DNA of 64,000 bases from Yoonia vestfoldensis (GCF_002158905.1 NZ_CP021431.1:2232001-2296000); one strand, 5' to 3'; shown: positions 49,519-59,022, counted from the first letter of the stretch. A program made the numbers and translations. The notes: generated by a model from the sequence alone, not told the origin.

Positions 49519-50679
49519 ATGCGCGACACCACCTTTGGCATTGATGCCGTTCGCGAAATCATGCGTGACATCGCGGATAATCGGCTCCGCCCTGCCGCCG
49601 CGGAAATTGACCGAAGCGAGGCTTATCCATTCGGGCATGCCAAGGCGCTTGCCGACGCTGGCATAGGAGGAATGACCATTCCGGTGGCCCTGGGGGGCAA
49701 AGGTGCCTCCTTTGAAACCGTCTGCGTTGCAGTCGAGGAGGCAGCAAAAGCCTGCGGCATATCTGGCCGGATCGTCGTGGACACCAACATGGGGGCAATC
49801 CCCGCGATCATGACCTACGGCACCGACGCCCAAAAACAGCGCGCCGCAGAGCTGGTGTTCGCTGGCGACAAACCTGCCATCTGTTTTACGGAACCGACAG
49901 CAGGTTCAGATGCGACATCCATGAAAACCCGCGCTGACAAAAAGGGCGACGGGTATGTCTTGAACGGCGTGAAATACTGGATCACCGGCGCGGGCATCAC
50001 CAAGCTGTTTTTGGTCCTGGCGCATGTCTATCATGGTGACACCTATCAAGGCATCGGGTCATTCATGATCGAAGACGGCACCGACGGCATGCGCATGGGG
50101 GACCGCATCCCTGCCATGGGTCTGCGGGGCATTCCTGAAGGATACCTGCACCTTGAGGACTGCGCCGTTCCTGCGTCCAGTCTGTTGTTGCCACCCGCAG
50201 GCCTGAAAAAGGGCTTTGGCCAAATCATGCGCGCCTATAATTCTCAACGGATCGGTGCTGCCTCCGTTGCCTTGGGCATTGCACAGGGCGCCTATGAAGA
50301 GGCGCTGTCTTACGTCGACAAACGTCATCAATTCGACCGCCCGATTTCTGAATTTCAGGGGGTACAGTGGAAGCTGGCAGACATGTCGGTGAAACTGCGC
50401 GCGGCACGGCTGTTGATCCATGACACCGCCCGCGCCAGTGATCCGTTTCCTGATATGGTCGACTCTGCGCAGGCAAAAATCTTTACGGCGGAAATGGCCG
50501 TTGAGGTCACTCATGAGGCGCTGCAACTGCACGGAGCGGCAGGTTATGGCCGCGATCTTCCGCTGGAACGGATGGCCCGCGACGCCCGTATGTTCACCAT
50601 TGGCGGCGGGACCGTCGAGATCCTGCGCAATATGGTTGCAAGTGGCATACTAGACCGCAAAATCCCTCAAACACGCTAG
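49519..50679 (+). CDS. acyl-CoA dehydrogenase (first of two)
   Basis: 386 residues. ICFTEPTAGSDATSMKTRA (FAD loop), GLRGIPEGYLHLEDCAVP, RHQFDRPISEFQGVQWKLADMSVKLRAARLLI and LQLHGAAGYGRDLPLERMARDARMFTIGGGTVEI define the family; the catalytic Glu position usually lies just before the GGGT/EGT segment. The start at 49519 has AAGAGG upstream, and a 59-bp gap separates it from the cyclase. It likely desaturates a short branched acyl-CoA; why two such enzymes occur is unclear. Confidence 0.87.
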   Translation: MRDTTFGIDAVREIMRDIADNRLRPAAAEIDRSEAYPFGHAKALADAGIGGMTIPVALGGKGASFETVCVAVEEAAKACGISGRIVVDTNMGAIPAIMTYGTDAQKQRAAELVFAGDKPAICFTEPTAGSDATSMKTRADKKGDGYVLNGVKYWITGAGITKLFLVLAHVYHGDTYQGIGSFMIEDGTDGMRMGDRIPAMGLRGIPEGYLHLEDCAVPASSLLLPPAGLKKGFGQIMRAYNSQRIGAASVALGIAQGAYEEALSYVDKRHQFDRPISEFQGVQWKLADMSVKLRAARLLIHDTARASDPFPDMVDSAQAKIFTAEMAVEVTHEALQLHGAAGYGRDLPLERMARDARMFTIGGGTVEILRNMVASGILDRKIPQTR

Positions 50680-50688
50680 GACAAAAAA

Positions 50689-51582
50689 ATGAGCAATCCA
50701 AAATTTGCATGGTGCGACGGAATCGTGCCATGGGAAGATGCAACCTGCCATGTGTCCTCGTTGGCGTTTAAATACGGGGCGGCAGTGTTTGAAGGCATTC
50801 GCGCGTATTGGGACGGGTCAAATCTGTGCATTTGGCAATTGAATGAACATCTGGCGCGGCTCGAAAAGGGCCAGCGGTTTATGCGGTTCGAAACCCCTTT
50901 CAGCGCGGATCACGTGGCCGATGCCATCAAACAGACGCTGAACGCAAACGAATTCCGCGCGAATGTCCACATAACGGCGACGGCATTTCTATCTGGTCCT
51001 GGCCAGCCCTTTTTGTGTGATCCCGCGTCGCTGGCGATCACCGCGATGGCGCGGGGAGACTTTGCAACGGATGGGCTGCGCGTACAGGTGTCCAGCTGGC
51101 GCCGCGCCTCTGATGCGGCACAGCCACAGCGCATCAAATCCAATGGAAATTACCTCAATGGACGGCTTGCGGCAGTTCAGGCGCGTGTGGACGGGTATGA
51201 TACCGCCCTTATGCTGGGACAGGATGGTAAGGTGTCCGAAGGGCCTGCCATGTGCTTTTTCATGGTGCGCAACGGGGTTGTGATAACACCGGACCAACAA
51301 TCCGATATCCTGGAAAGCATCACCCGCGATACGATGATCACCCTCCTGCGCGAGGCCGGTCACACTGTGCAAGAACGCAAAGTTGACCGCTCTGAACTCG
51401 CCATGGCGGATGAGGCGTTCTTTTGCGGAACGGCTTGGGAAGTTGCGCCAATTCATAGCATTGACGGACTTGCGATGCCTGCAGGCTCACCCGGTCCGAT
51501 TACCCAGACCTTGCGGTCACAATTTGATGCGCTGACTCAAGGCACTGACACCAGCCACCCCGAATGGAGAACTTACCTGTGA
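50689..51582 (+). CDS. class IV aminotransferase (branched-chain amino acid aminotransferase-like)
   Basis: 297 residues. VSSLAFKYGAAVFEGIRAYW near the start, the PLP-lysine motif QRIKSNGNYLNGRLAAVQA (about residue 148), and the phosphate-binding ITRDTMITLLREAG and CGTAWEVAPI are IlvE-type motifs. Removes the amino group of valine, leucine or isoleucine to 2-oxoglutarate. As no biosynthetic gene is near, a catabolic role is likely: the first step of the pathway encoded around it. 9 bp after the acyl-CoA dehydrogenase. Confidence 0.88.
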   Translation: MSNPKFAWCDGIVPWEDATCHVSSLAFKYGAAVFEGIRAYWDGSNLCIWQLNEHLARLEKGQRFMRFETPFSADHVADAIKQTLNANEFRANVHITATAFLSGPGQPFLCDPASLAITAMARGDFATDGLRVQVSSWRRASDAAQPQRIKSNGNYLNGRLAAVQARVDGYDTALMLGQDGKVSEGPAMCFFMVRNGVVITPDQQSDILESITRDTMITLLREAGHTVQERKVDRSELAMADEAFFCGTAWEVAPIHSIDGLAMPAGSPGPITQTLRSQFDALTQGTDTSHPEWRTYL

Positions 51583-53180
51583 CAACTGGCGCGGATATCA
51601 TTGCACAAGCCCTGTATAAATCCGGCGTACGCTACGCGTTTGGCATTCCTGGTGGCGAGGTATTGGCCCTTGTGGATGCTTTGGTGCGCACAGGGATTCA
51701 ATTTGTGATCGCGCGTCATGAAAATGCAGCTGGTTTTATGGCTGAAGGCGCCTACCGCGCCACAGGGGCGCCGGGCGTGTTGGTTGCAACCGTGGGACCA
51801 GGTGTTGCGAATGGATTGAATTCGGTCGCCAACGCCGCCCAAGAGCGCGTGCCGCTGATCGTGCTGACAGGCAAAGTGCCCGAAGAAGAGACGCTGACCT
51901 ATACCCATCAGATTTTTGATCATCAGGCCGCCCTCCGCCCGTTTGTCAAAGCCAGCTTTGAGGCCCGCATCGGGGCATGTGATCTGGTGATCGACAAGGC
52001 CGTGGCCATTGCGACGTCCAACCGCCCCGGTGCGGTTCATATTGACCTGCCCATACCTGTGGCGAATGCCGACCACGCACCGCATCGATCAGCCCCCGAC
52101 ATCATCCCGGCCCCGCTTGCGCCTGCCAGCGGCATCGCAACTGAAACCGCCCAAAAGCGTTTCAGCGCGGCAGAGCGGCCGATCATCGTTGCGGGACAGG
52201 ATCTGTTGAATGAAGAGGGAGGACCGGACGCTGTTGCGGCCTTTGCCACCAAACACAACATCCCGGTCGTAACCACATATAAGGCTAAAGGGGTCTTGGC
52301 TGAGGAACATTCACTGTCCTTGGGCGGTCACGGGCTAAGTCCGAAATCCGATGCGATCATCTTGCCGCTTTTGGCGCAGTCGGACTGCGTTATTTGCGCA
52401 GGCTACGATCCGATTGAAATGCGCATGGGCTGGCGCGACCCATTTGCACCCGGTACCGCGATCTCATTTGTGCAAGCACAAAACGACCACTTTATGCATC
52501 GCGAAGATATCCTGATCACCGTGCCATCGGCGCAGGGACTGGTCTTGTTTGATGGGTTGGAACCAACCGCAGTCTGGCCCGACGGCGCGCCTGCCAAAGC
52601 ACGCGCTGATCTAAGCGCGGCCTTCGGCCAAACCGATGCTTGGACGCCAGCGTCGCTTTATCACACGCTGAATGATGCCTTGCCAAGGGACATCGCTGTC
52701 ACGGTGGACAGTGGTGCGCACCGCATTTTGTGGAGCCAGATCATGACCTGCACACGGCCGAACCAGTTGTTGCAGTCAACAGGGCTGTGCACAATGGGCT
52801 GCGCCTTGCCACTGGCCACGGGCCACGCATTGGCTAGCGGCAAACCGGTTGTTGCGGTCATGGGGGACGGCTGTTTGGACATGGTTCTGGGCGAGCTTGC
52901 GACGCTGCGCGATCTTGCCCTGCCCGTGACGGTTGTTGTGGTGGTCGATGGATCGTATTCATTGATCGCGCATAAACAACGCGGCGAAGGCTATCAATCA
53001 GCAGGCGTAGATTTCGGTGTCACCGATTACGCGGCCACGGCGCAGGCGATGGGGATTGCGTCAAGCACCGCTCGCGATGCCGAGGCGCTGCGTAATACGG
53101 TACAAGACGCCATACACAGTGGCAAACCTACGTTGATTGCTGTGCCTATGCCGCGCGGCGCGTATCACACTCAAATCTAA
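51579..53180 (+). CDS. ThDP-dependent 2-oxoacid decarboxylase / acetolactate-synthase-like enzyme
   Basis: 533 residues from GTG 51579, in GTGA overlap with the aminotransferase. The catalytic Glu lies in IARHENAAGFMAEGAYRATG near residue 48; the ThDP fold has VMGDGCLDMVLGELATL and VVVDGSYSLIAHKQRGEGY near 430-475. The small subunit needed for acetolactate synthase is absent. With a transaminase before and an aldehyde dehydrogenase after, decarboxylation of a 2-oxo acid (such as 2-oxoisovalerate) to an aldehyde is the best reading. Confidence 0.8.
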   Translation: MTTGADIIAQALYKSGVRYAFGIPGGEVLALVDALVRTGIQFVIARHENAAGFMAEGAYRATGAPGVLVATVGPGVANGLNSVANAAQERVPLIVLTGKVPEEETLTYTHQIFDHQAALRPFVKASFEARIGACDLVIDKAVAIATSNRPGAVHIDLPIPVANADHAPHRSAPDIIPAPLAPASGIATETAQKRFSAAERPIIVAGQDLLNEEGGPDAVAAFATKHNIPVVTTYKAKGVLAEEHSLSLGGHGLSPKSDAIILPLLAQSDCVICAGYDPIEMRMGWRDPFAPGTAISFVQAQNDHFMHREDILITVPSAQGLVLFDGLEPTAVWPDGAPAKARADLSAAFGQTDAWTPASLYHTLNDALPRDIAVTVDSGAHRILWSQIMTCTRPNQLLQSTGLCTMGCALPLATGHALASGKPVVAVMGDGCLDMVLGELATLRDLALPVTVVVVVDGSYSLIAHKQRGEGYQSAGVDFGVTDYAATAQAMGIASSTARDAEALRNTVQDAIHSGKPTLIAVPMPRGAYHTQI

Positions 53181-53190
53181 GGACGCAGAG

Positions 53191-54639
53191 ATGGCAAAAG
53201 AACCCGGTTTCAACACGCTGAAATTGTTGATCGACGGGCGTTGGTGCGACGGCGGATCAGGCGGCTCAGAGCCTGTGTATAACCCTGCCGATGGGACGGT
53301 CCTCGGCCAACTCGCCCATGCGGATGCATCAGATCTGGATCGTGCCTTGGCGGCGTCTCAAAAGGGGTTTGATCACTGGCGCCATGTCTCAGCCGTTGAG
53401 CGGCAGGCGGTGATTGACCGCACCGTTGCGCTGATAAAGGACCGCCGCGATGTAATTGCACGAATTCTGACGCTGGAGATGGGGAAACCGCTTGCAGAGT
53501 CCTTGGTCGAGGTTGATTTCGCCACCGATACGTTGAAGTGGTATGGCGAAGAAGGGCGGCGGGTCTATGGCCGCATTTTGCCGCCGCGAGCACCGGGACT
53601 GCGGTCGCATGTGCTCAAAGAGCCAGTCGGCCCCGTCATCGGTTTTGTGGCGTGGAATTTTCCAGCGGTGAATGTGATACGCAAAGTGGCCGGCGCCGTG
53701 GCATCAGGCTGTTCCATCGTGCTGAAACCGAGCGAGGAAACGCCGGGGACTGCCATTGCCATCGCGCAGTGCTTTCTGGACGCGGGCCTGCCGGACGGCG
53801 TTTTGAACCTTGTCTTTGGCGTGCCGGACATGATCTCGCGGCACCTGATGGCGTCACCTGTTCCGCGCAAAGTTACGGTTACGGGATCGACGGCTGTGGG
53901 CAAGCACCTAACACGTTTGGCGGCGGATACCTTGAAACGGTGCACCATGGAGCTGGGCGGCCACGCGCCCGTGGTCATCGCAGCGGACGCCGATATCGAT
54001 CTTGCGGTGTCGCAGTTGATTGGGGCCAAGCGACGTAATGCGGGTCAGGTTTGCACGTCGCCCACGCGGTTCATCGTGGAACAAGATGCTTACGCTGATG
54101 TTTGCGATGCGTTCAGTGCGGCATTCGAAAAGACCAAAGTGTCGGATGGTCTGCAAGAAGGCGCACAGATGGGACCGCTGATTGCACGGCGCCGATGCGA
54201 ATGGATGGATCAGCTGACCGAAGACGCCCTGTCAAAGGGGGCGCGGGTTCTGTGTGGTGGCGAAAGAATGGGCAATCAAGGATCGTTTTATAAGCCAACC
54301 GTCATTGCAGATGCGGGCCCGGATATGATGGCGATGAACGACGAACCTTTTGGCCCAATGGTTTTGATCATGCCAGTGCCCGATTTGGATGCAGCGCTGA
54401 CAGAGGCAAACCGCCTTGACATCGGCCTTGCAGCCTATGGCTATACCACGTCGCAACGCAGCGCACTTGATCTGCAAAATGGACTGAATGCCGGCGTCGT
54501 GGGGATCAACAACGCAGGTGTGAGCCTGCCCGAAGCACCGTTCGGTGGCGTTGACGAAACAGGCCAAGGGTCAGAAGGCGGCAGCGAAGGGATCGAGACA
54601 TTCCTGCGCACAAAATTTGTGAATGAGTTGGCGGTGTAA
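53191..54639 (+). CDS. NAD(P)-dependent aldehyde dehydrogenase
   Basis: 482 residues. GPVIGFVAWNFPAVNVIRKVAGAVASGCSIVLKPSEETPG (cofactor site), TVTGSTAVGKHL, MELGGHAPVVIA (general base Glu) and NAGQVCTSPTRFIV (nucleophilic Cys near residue 287) are all present, closest to succinate-semialdehyde types. It would oxidise the aldehyde formed by the preceding decarboxylase to the acid. The start at 53191 follows AAGGA; the longer frame from 53137 overlaps the upstream gene. Confidence 0.88.
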   Translation: MAKEPGFNTLKLLIDGRWCDGGSGGSEPVYNPADGTVLGQLAHADASDLDRALAASQKGFDHWRHVSAVERQAVIDRTVALIKDRRDVIARILTLEMGKPLAESLVEVDFATDTLKWYGEEGRRVYGRILPPRAPGLRSHVLKEPVGPVIGFVAWNFPAVNVIRKVAGAVASGCSIVLKPSEETPGTAIAIAQCFLDAGLPDGVLNLVFGVPDMISRHLMASPVPRKVTVTGSTAVGKHLTRLAADTLKRCTMELGGHAPVVIAADADIDLAVSQLIGAKRRNAGQVCTSPTRFIVEQDAYADVCDAFSAAFEKTKVSDGLQEGAQMGPLIARRRCEWMDQLTEDALSKGARVLCGGERMGNQGSFYKPTVIADAGPDMMAMNDEPFGPMVLIMPVPDLDAALTEANRLDIGLAAYGYTTSQRSALDLQNGLNAGVVGINNAGVSLPEAPFGGVDETGQGSEGGSEGIETFLRTKFVNELAV

Positions 54640-54643
54640 GCAG

Positions 54644-55783
54644 ATGGATTTTTCACAAACAGAAGAACAAACCGCAATTTTCGATCTGGCCCTCGCATTT
54701 GGCGCTGAGCATATCGCCCCCAACGCGCAAGCGTGGGATGAGGCGGGTGAAATCCCCAAGGACCTTTGGCCGAAACTGGCAGAGCTTGGCTTCGGCGGTC
54801 TTTTTGTGTCTGACGCTTCAGGCGGGATTGGCCTGACCCGCCTTGAGGGAACGTTTGTATTCGAAGCGCTTAGCCATAGCTGCGCGTCTGTCGCAGCACT
54901 CCTGTCTATTCACAATATGTGCGCCGCAATGGTGGATAAATTCGGGTCGGACGATCTGAAATCGCGCATCTTGGGCCCTACAATCGAAATGGAAAAGCTG
55001 CTGGCCTATTGCCTGACCGAGCCGGGGTCTGGGTCTGACGCAGCAGCATTAAAAACGCGCGCTGTACGAACGGGCGGCGGGTATGAATTGACTGGCACCA
55101 AGGCCTTTATCTCCGGTGGTGGGTATTCTGATGCCTATATCGTCATGTGCCGCACAGGCGACGCCGGCCCCAAAGGGATCAGCGCAATTGTTGTCGACGA
55201 CGGGGCTGACGGCCTTAGCTTTGGCGGGCTGGAAACCAAGATGGGTTGGAAATCGCAACCCACCCGACAGGTGCAATTGGACAAATGTGTAACGCCCGCC
55301 AGCAACTTGCTTGGCCAAGAAGGCCACGGGTTCACCTATGCGATGCAAGGACTTGACGGAGGCCGTCTGAATATCGCGGCATGTTCACTGGGCGCGGCCC
55401 AAGCTGCGATGAATCAGACCGTGGCTTATCTGAACGAACGCAAGGCCTTTGGACAAAACCTCGCTCAGTTCCAGGCGCTGCAATTCAAAATGGGTGCTGC
55501 GGAAATCAAATTGCAAGCCGCACGGGTCCTGTTGCGCCAAGCCGCGTGGAAATTGGACACCGGCGCGCCTGATGCCACGCACCATTGCGCGATTGCAAAG
55601 GCCTACGTGACAGAGGTCGGATCCGAGGTTGTGAACCAGTGCCTTCAACTGCATGGCGGCTATGGCTATCTCTCTGACTACGGGCTTGAAAAACGTCTAC
55701 GCGACATTCGGGTGCACGAGATTTTGGAAGGCACCAACGAGATCATGCACATGATCATCAGTCGTAATTTGCTGAAACCATGA
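54644..55783 (+). CDS. acyl-CoA dehydrogenase, isobutyryl-CoA dehydrogenase-like
   Basis: 379 residues. AYCLTEPGSGSDAAALKTRAV, GGLETKMGWKSQPTRQVQLDKC, RKAFGQNLAQFQALQFKMGAAEIKLQAARVLLRQAA and LHGGYGYLSDYGLEKRLRDIRVHEILEGTNEI place it with the ACAD8/isobutyryl-CoA dehydrogenases. Converts isobutyryl-CoA to methacrylyl-CoA with electron transfer flavoprotein as acceptor. Lies 4 bp after the aldehyde dehydrogenase and overlaps the next gene by 4 bp. Subtype is judged by motif similarity and the two downstream valine-pathway genes. Confidence 0.85.
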   Translation: MDFSQTEEQTAIFDLALAFGAEHIAPNAQAWDEAGEIPKDLWPKLAELGFGGLFVSDASGGIGLTRLEGTFVFEALSHSCASVAALLSIHNMCAAMVDKFGSDDLKSRILGPTIEMEKLLAYCLTEPGSGSDAAALKTRAVRTGGGYELTGTKAFISGGGYSDAYIVMCRTGDAGPKGISAIVVDDGADGLSFGGLETKMGWKSQPTRQVQLDKCVTPASNLLGQEGHGFTYAMQGLDGGRLNIAACSLGAAQAAMNQTVAYLNERKAFGQNLAQFQALQFKMGAAEIKLQAARVLLRQAAWKLDTGAPDATHHCAIAKAYVTEVGSEVVNQCLQLHGGYGYLSDYGLEKRLRDIRVHEILEGTNEIMHMIISRNLLKP

Positions 55784-56805
55784 CGATTTGGTGCAGGATA
55801 GAAGACGTGGCCGGACGCATAACGCTTCAGCGTCCAGATGCGCTTAACGCGTTAACACATGCGATGTGCCTCGAAGTTGACAAGGCATTAGACGCATGGC
55901 GCGATAAGGTAAGCATTGTCATAATTGACGCCGATGGAGACAAAGCGTTTTGCGCAGGTGGCGATATCGCAGACCTTTATGCGTCTGCACAGCGCGGTGA
56001 CGTCACCTATGGGCAGACATTCTGGCGCGACGAATACCGGATGAACGCCAAGATCGCTGCATATCCTGTCCCCATCGTCAGTTTCTTGCACGGGTTCACG
56101 ATGGGCGGCGGCGTCGGGTTGGGATGCCATGCCGCGCACCGAATTGTTTGCGAGACAAGCAAAATCGCGATGCCGGAATGCGGGATCGGGCTTGTTCCTG
56201 ACGTGGGCGGATCAAGGATACTTGCGCGCGCACCAAAGCGCTACGGAGTCTTTCTTGGCCTCACAGGGCAACGTATGGGCCCAGAGGATGCGATATACGC
56301 GGGCTTTGCGGATTGCTTTGTTCCGCAAGCCCTTTGGGCGGACTTGAAGTCGGCACTAATCCACAGCGGAGATACCGCAGCTATCGCAGAAGTCGCAAAC
56401 GAGGTTTCGCCGCCTGATATTCCCGTTGACATTGAGACTCTGTTTGCTGGAAGGGATCTGCGTACGATCCGTGATCGGCTTGCTGAGATCGATGATCCTG
56501 CATTCGTCCACGCCCGGGCGGCCTTGTCGCGTAATGCGCCGCTTGCGATGGCAGCGTTTCTTGAAATGATCGGCCGCTTGGGCACCACACCAACGCTGCA
56601 TGACGCGCTGACCCTTGAATACCGGTATACGTCACGGTCCATCGCGCAAGGCGATTTCATCGAAGGCATTCGGGCAGCCGTCATTGACAAAAATAATGCA
56701 CCGCAGTGGCACCACGCAAACGAACCCGACGTACCGCGAGATTTGGTTTTGAACATGCTCGCAACTCTTGGTGACGATGAGCTGAATTTGGAGGGAATAG
56801 GATGA
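55780..56805 (+). CDS. 3-hydroxyisobutyryl-CoA hydrolase-like (crotonase family)
   Basis: 341 residues. KAFCAGGDIADLYASAQRGD and FLHGFTMGGGVGLGCHAAHRIV (oxyanion hole), AMPECGIGLVPDVGGSRIL (catalytic acid), and the late LEYRYTSRSIAQGDFIEGIRAAVIDKN block separate the hydrolase from plain enoyl-CoA hydratases. It releases 3-hydroxyisobutyrate from its CoA ester in valine breakdown. No separate methacrylyl-CoA hydratase gene lies in the operon; a host crotonase would be needed. Overlaps both neighbours by 4 bp. Confidence 0.87.
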   Translation: MTIWCRIEDVAGRITLQRPDALNALTHAMCLEVDKALDAWRDKVSIVIIDADGDKAFCAGGDIADLYASAQRGDVTYGQTFWRDEYRMNAKIAAYPVPIVSFLHGFTMGGGVGLGCHAAHRIVCETSKIAMPECGIGLVPDVGGSRILARAPKRYGVFLGLTGQRMGPEDAIYAGFADCFVPQALWADLKSALIHSGDTAAIAEVANEVSPPDIPVDIETLFAGRDLRTIRDRLAEIDDPAFVHARAALSRNAPLAMAAFLEMIGRLGTTPTLHDALTLEYRYTSRSIAQGDFIEGIRAAVIDKNNAPQWHHANEPDVPRDLVLNMLATLGDDELNLEGIG

Positions 56806-57659
56806 AAATAGGGTTTATTGGGCTGGGCAATATGGGCGGGCCGATGGCCGCAAACCTTGTCAAAGCGGGGCATGAGGTTGTGGGGTTTGATGTCACATCG
56901 CCACACATCGACGGGGTAGCAGCCGCAGCGTCTGCGGCAGAGGCAGCGCAGGGCGCAGATGTCGTGATCACGATGCTGCCCAACGGCGAAATCCTCCGTA
57001 ATGTTGTGGCGGAGATTTTACCGTCAATGTCACCTCAGACGTTGTTTTGTGACTGCTCGACTGTCGATGTCGCAACGACAAAAAACGTCGCAGACCTGTG
57101 TGCTGCCGCATCTATTGCGGCCATCGACGCGCCTGTTTCAGGCGGAATTGGGGGGGCTGTGAACGGAACACTTACGTTCATGGTGGGCGGCAGCGTTGAC
57201 GCGGTTGCAGCCATAGCGCCTTTGCTAAATATTCTTGGTCAGAAAACTGTGCATTGTGGCCCGTGCGGCACCGGCCAGGCTGCAAAAGTTTGCAACAACA
57301 TGATCCTCGGCGTGACCATGATCGCCACCTGCGAGGCCTTTGCACTGGCTGATAAGATCGGGTTGGACCGCGAAAAATTGTTCGACGTGGTGTCAACATC
57401 ATCAGGATCAAGCTGGTCCATGAACACCTATACCCCAGTCCCGGGCGTTGGCGCAAAAAGCCCGGCTGACGATGATTACAAACCGGGATTTGCAGCGGAG
57501 TTGATGCTCAAGGATCTGCGCCTGTCGCAAGATGCTGCACAGTCGGTTGATGCGGATACGCCGATGGGGCAACTGGCCCAGAATCTCTACGCGCAATTTG
57601 TTGAAAACGAAGGCGGCGCGGGCCAAGATTTTTCGGCAATCCTGCTGACATATACTTAG
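56802..57659 (+). CDS. mmsB: 3-hydroxyisobutyrate dehydrogenase
   Basis: 285 residues. KIGFIGLGNMGGPMAANLVKAGH (NAD site), APVSGGIGGAVNGTLTFMVGG (substrate loop) and GTGQAAKVCNNMILGVTM with the catalytic Lys are the MmsB signature. Oxidises 3-hydroxyisobutyrate to methylmalonate semialdehyde. The semialdehyde dehydrogenase (mmsA) is not in the window and would have to be a host gene, unless the operon's aldehyde dehydrogenase also serves. Last enzyme gene of the operon. Confidence 0.9.
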   Translation: MKIGFIGLGNMGGPMAANLVKAGHEVVGFDVTSPHIDGVAAAASAAEAAQGADVVITMLPNGEILRNVVAEILPSMSPQTLFCDCSTVDVATTKNVADLCAAASIAAIDAPVSGGIGGAVNGTLTFMVGGSVDAVAAIAPLLNILGQKTVHCGPCGTGQAAKVCNNMILGVTMIATCEAFALADKIGLDREKLFDVVSTSSGSSWSMNTYTPVPGVGAKSPADDDYKPGFAAELMLKDLRLSQDAAQSVDADTPMGQLAQNLYAQFVENEGGAGQDFSAILLTYT

Positions 57660-57752
57660 GCGATTACGCGCCCCGCTTCCAATCAAATTGAAAGCGGTAT
57701 CGTCCTATAAAGGACATTCCGGCTCTCTAGAAGTATACTCATAGCAAGGTTC

Positions 57753-58772
57753 ATGCAGATTATGAATATTCGATTTCTCGACTTGCTCAGCATACATGCT
57801 CTATTTCCAGGTTTCTTGATCTCGGCGTTGATCGCACTGGCGGCCCAATTCATTTCCGAACACTACGGGGCACCCGCTATGCTGATGGCTTTGCTTTTTG
57901 GCATCGCATTAAACTTTCTGTCTGAAGATTCGCGCTGCAAATCAGGTATTGCGTTTGCCGCGCGTCCAGTTTTGCGATTTGGTGTCGCGCTCCTTGGGCT
58001 CCGTATCAGCTTTGATATGGCGGCAGATTTAGGTTGGCCAATTGTTGGCATTGTTGTTAGCGGCGTGATCGTCACTATTTTGTTCGGGTTGGTGATTGCC
58101 CGTTTCTTTGGCCATGGGTCGCGTTTTGCATTTTTGTCCGCTGGGTCCGTCGCGATTTGCGGCGCGTCCGCGGCGATGGCAATTTCTGCGATTTTACCGC
58201 GCGACGAACGAACTGAAGAACGACTTGTTTTTACGGTTGTCGGGGTTACAATACTCTCGACCCTTGCCATGATCGTATATCCGATTATCGCCCATTTCAT
58301 GGAATACGATGCCAGAACGGCGGGCATTTTCATCGGCGCAACAATTCACGATGTGGCCCAGGTTGTCGGAGCGGGATTTTCGATCTCCGAGGAGACTGGC
58401 GATGTTGCTACCGTCGTAAAGCTCATCCGAGTGGCCATGCTGGCGCCCATCATTTTGGTGGCTACAGTCGTCATTAGGCGTTCTAGCGGTGGCGATATGG
58501 ACAGCACCAATCGACCTCCATTCGTGCCCTTTTTTCTCGCTGCATTTGCGGTGCTTGTTTTTCTTAACTCCTTTGGACTGTTTCCGCCCGCGCTGACTTT
58601 ATTGGGGGCAGAGGTATCCCGCTGGGCGCTCTTGACGGCCATCGCCGCAGTCGGAATGAAATCCGCCTTGAAAGAAGTCCTAAAGGTCGGATTGCCGGCT
58701 ATCTCACTTTTGATTGCAGAAACACTGTTCATAGGTTGTTTTACCGTATCATCACTGCTTTGGGTGTCCTGA
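57753..58772 (+). CDS. YeiH-family putative sulfate/anion exporter
   Basis: 339 residues, about ten membrane helices. YGAPAMLMALLFGIALNFLSE near residue 45, RFGVALLGLRISFDMA, the GSVAICGASAAMAISAILP motif and GATIHDVAQVVGAGFSIS are the UPF0324/YeiH signature, often linked to release of sulfite or other anions. AAGG precedes ATG 57753; 57762 is an alternative. 93 bp after mmsB and same strand. It hints that the pathway substrate may be sulfur-containing, or that it is just a neighbour. Confidence 0.82.
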   Translation: MQIMNIRFLDLLSIHALFPGFLISALIALAAQFISEHYGAPAMLMALLFGIALNFLSEDSRCKSGIAFAARPVLRFGVALLGLRISFDMAADLGWPIVGIVVSGVIVTILFGLVIARFFGHGSRFAFLSAGSVAICGASAAMAISAILPRDERTEERLVFTVVGVTILSTLAMIVYPIIAHFMEYDARTAGIFIGATIHDVAQVVGAGFSISEETGDVATVVKLIRVAMLAPIILVATVVIRRSSGGDMDSTNRPPFVPFFLAAFAVLVFLNSFGLFPPALTLLGAEVSRWALLTAIAAVGMKSALKEVLKVGLPAISLLIAETLFIGCFTVSSLLWVS

Positions 58773-58843
58773 CGTTCTGTCGATTGCGTGGATGCCCCTC
58801 TCGACGGCATCGCAATGAGCCATTGTAGTGAGTGTTAGAGCCA

Positions 58844-59020
58844 TCACAAAGGGAAGAAGTATACATTTCCGAAGTTACCCTTATCGGTATAGATTTGGCG
58901 AAACGCGTTCTCCAGATGCACGGGGCTCGCAGGGACGGTTTCGCAAAACACCGCGGACATGACGATGGTTGAAATCACGCCAAGCGGCGTGCTGATCATT
59001 TCAATTAGAAGTTCCTTCAT
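58844..59020 (-). CDS. small hypothetical membrane-associated protein
   Basis: 58 residues: MKELLIEMISTPLGVISTIVMSAVF is hydrophobic and the rest (HLENAFRQIYTDKGNF) polar. ATG 59020 has GGAG seven bases upstream; a GTG at 59026 overlaps the stop of the preceding small gene. No family recognised. The good ribosome-binding sites and tight coupling support a real two-gene unit. Confidence 0.45.
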   Translation of the reverse strand: MKELLIEMISTPLGVISTIVMSAVFCETVPASPVHLENAFRQIYTDKGNFGNVYFFPL

Positions 59021-59022
59021 AG

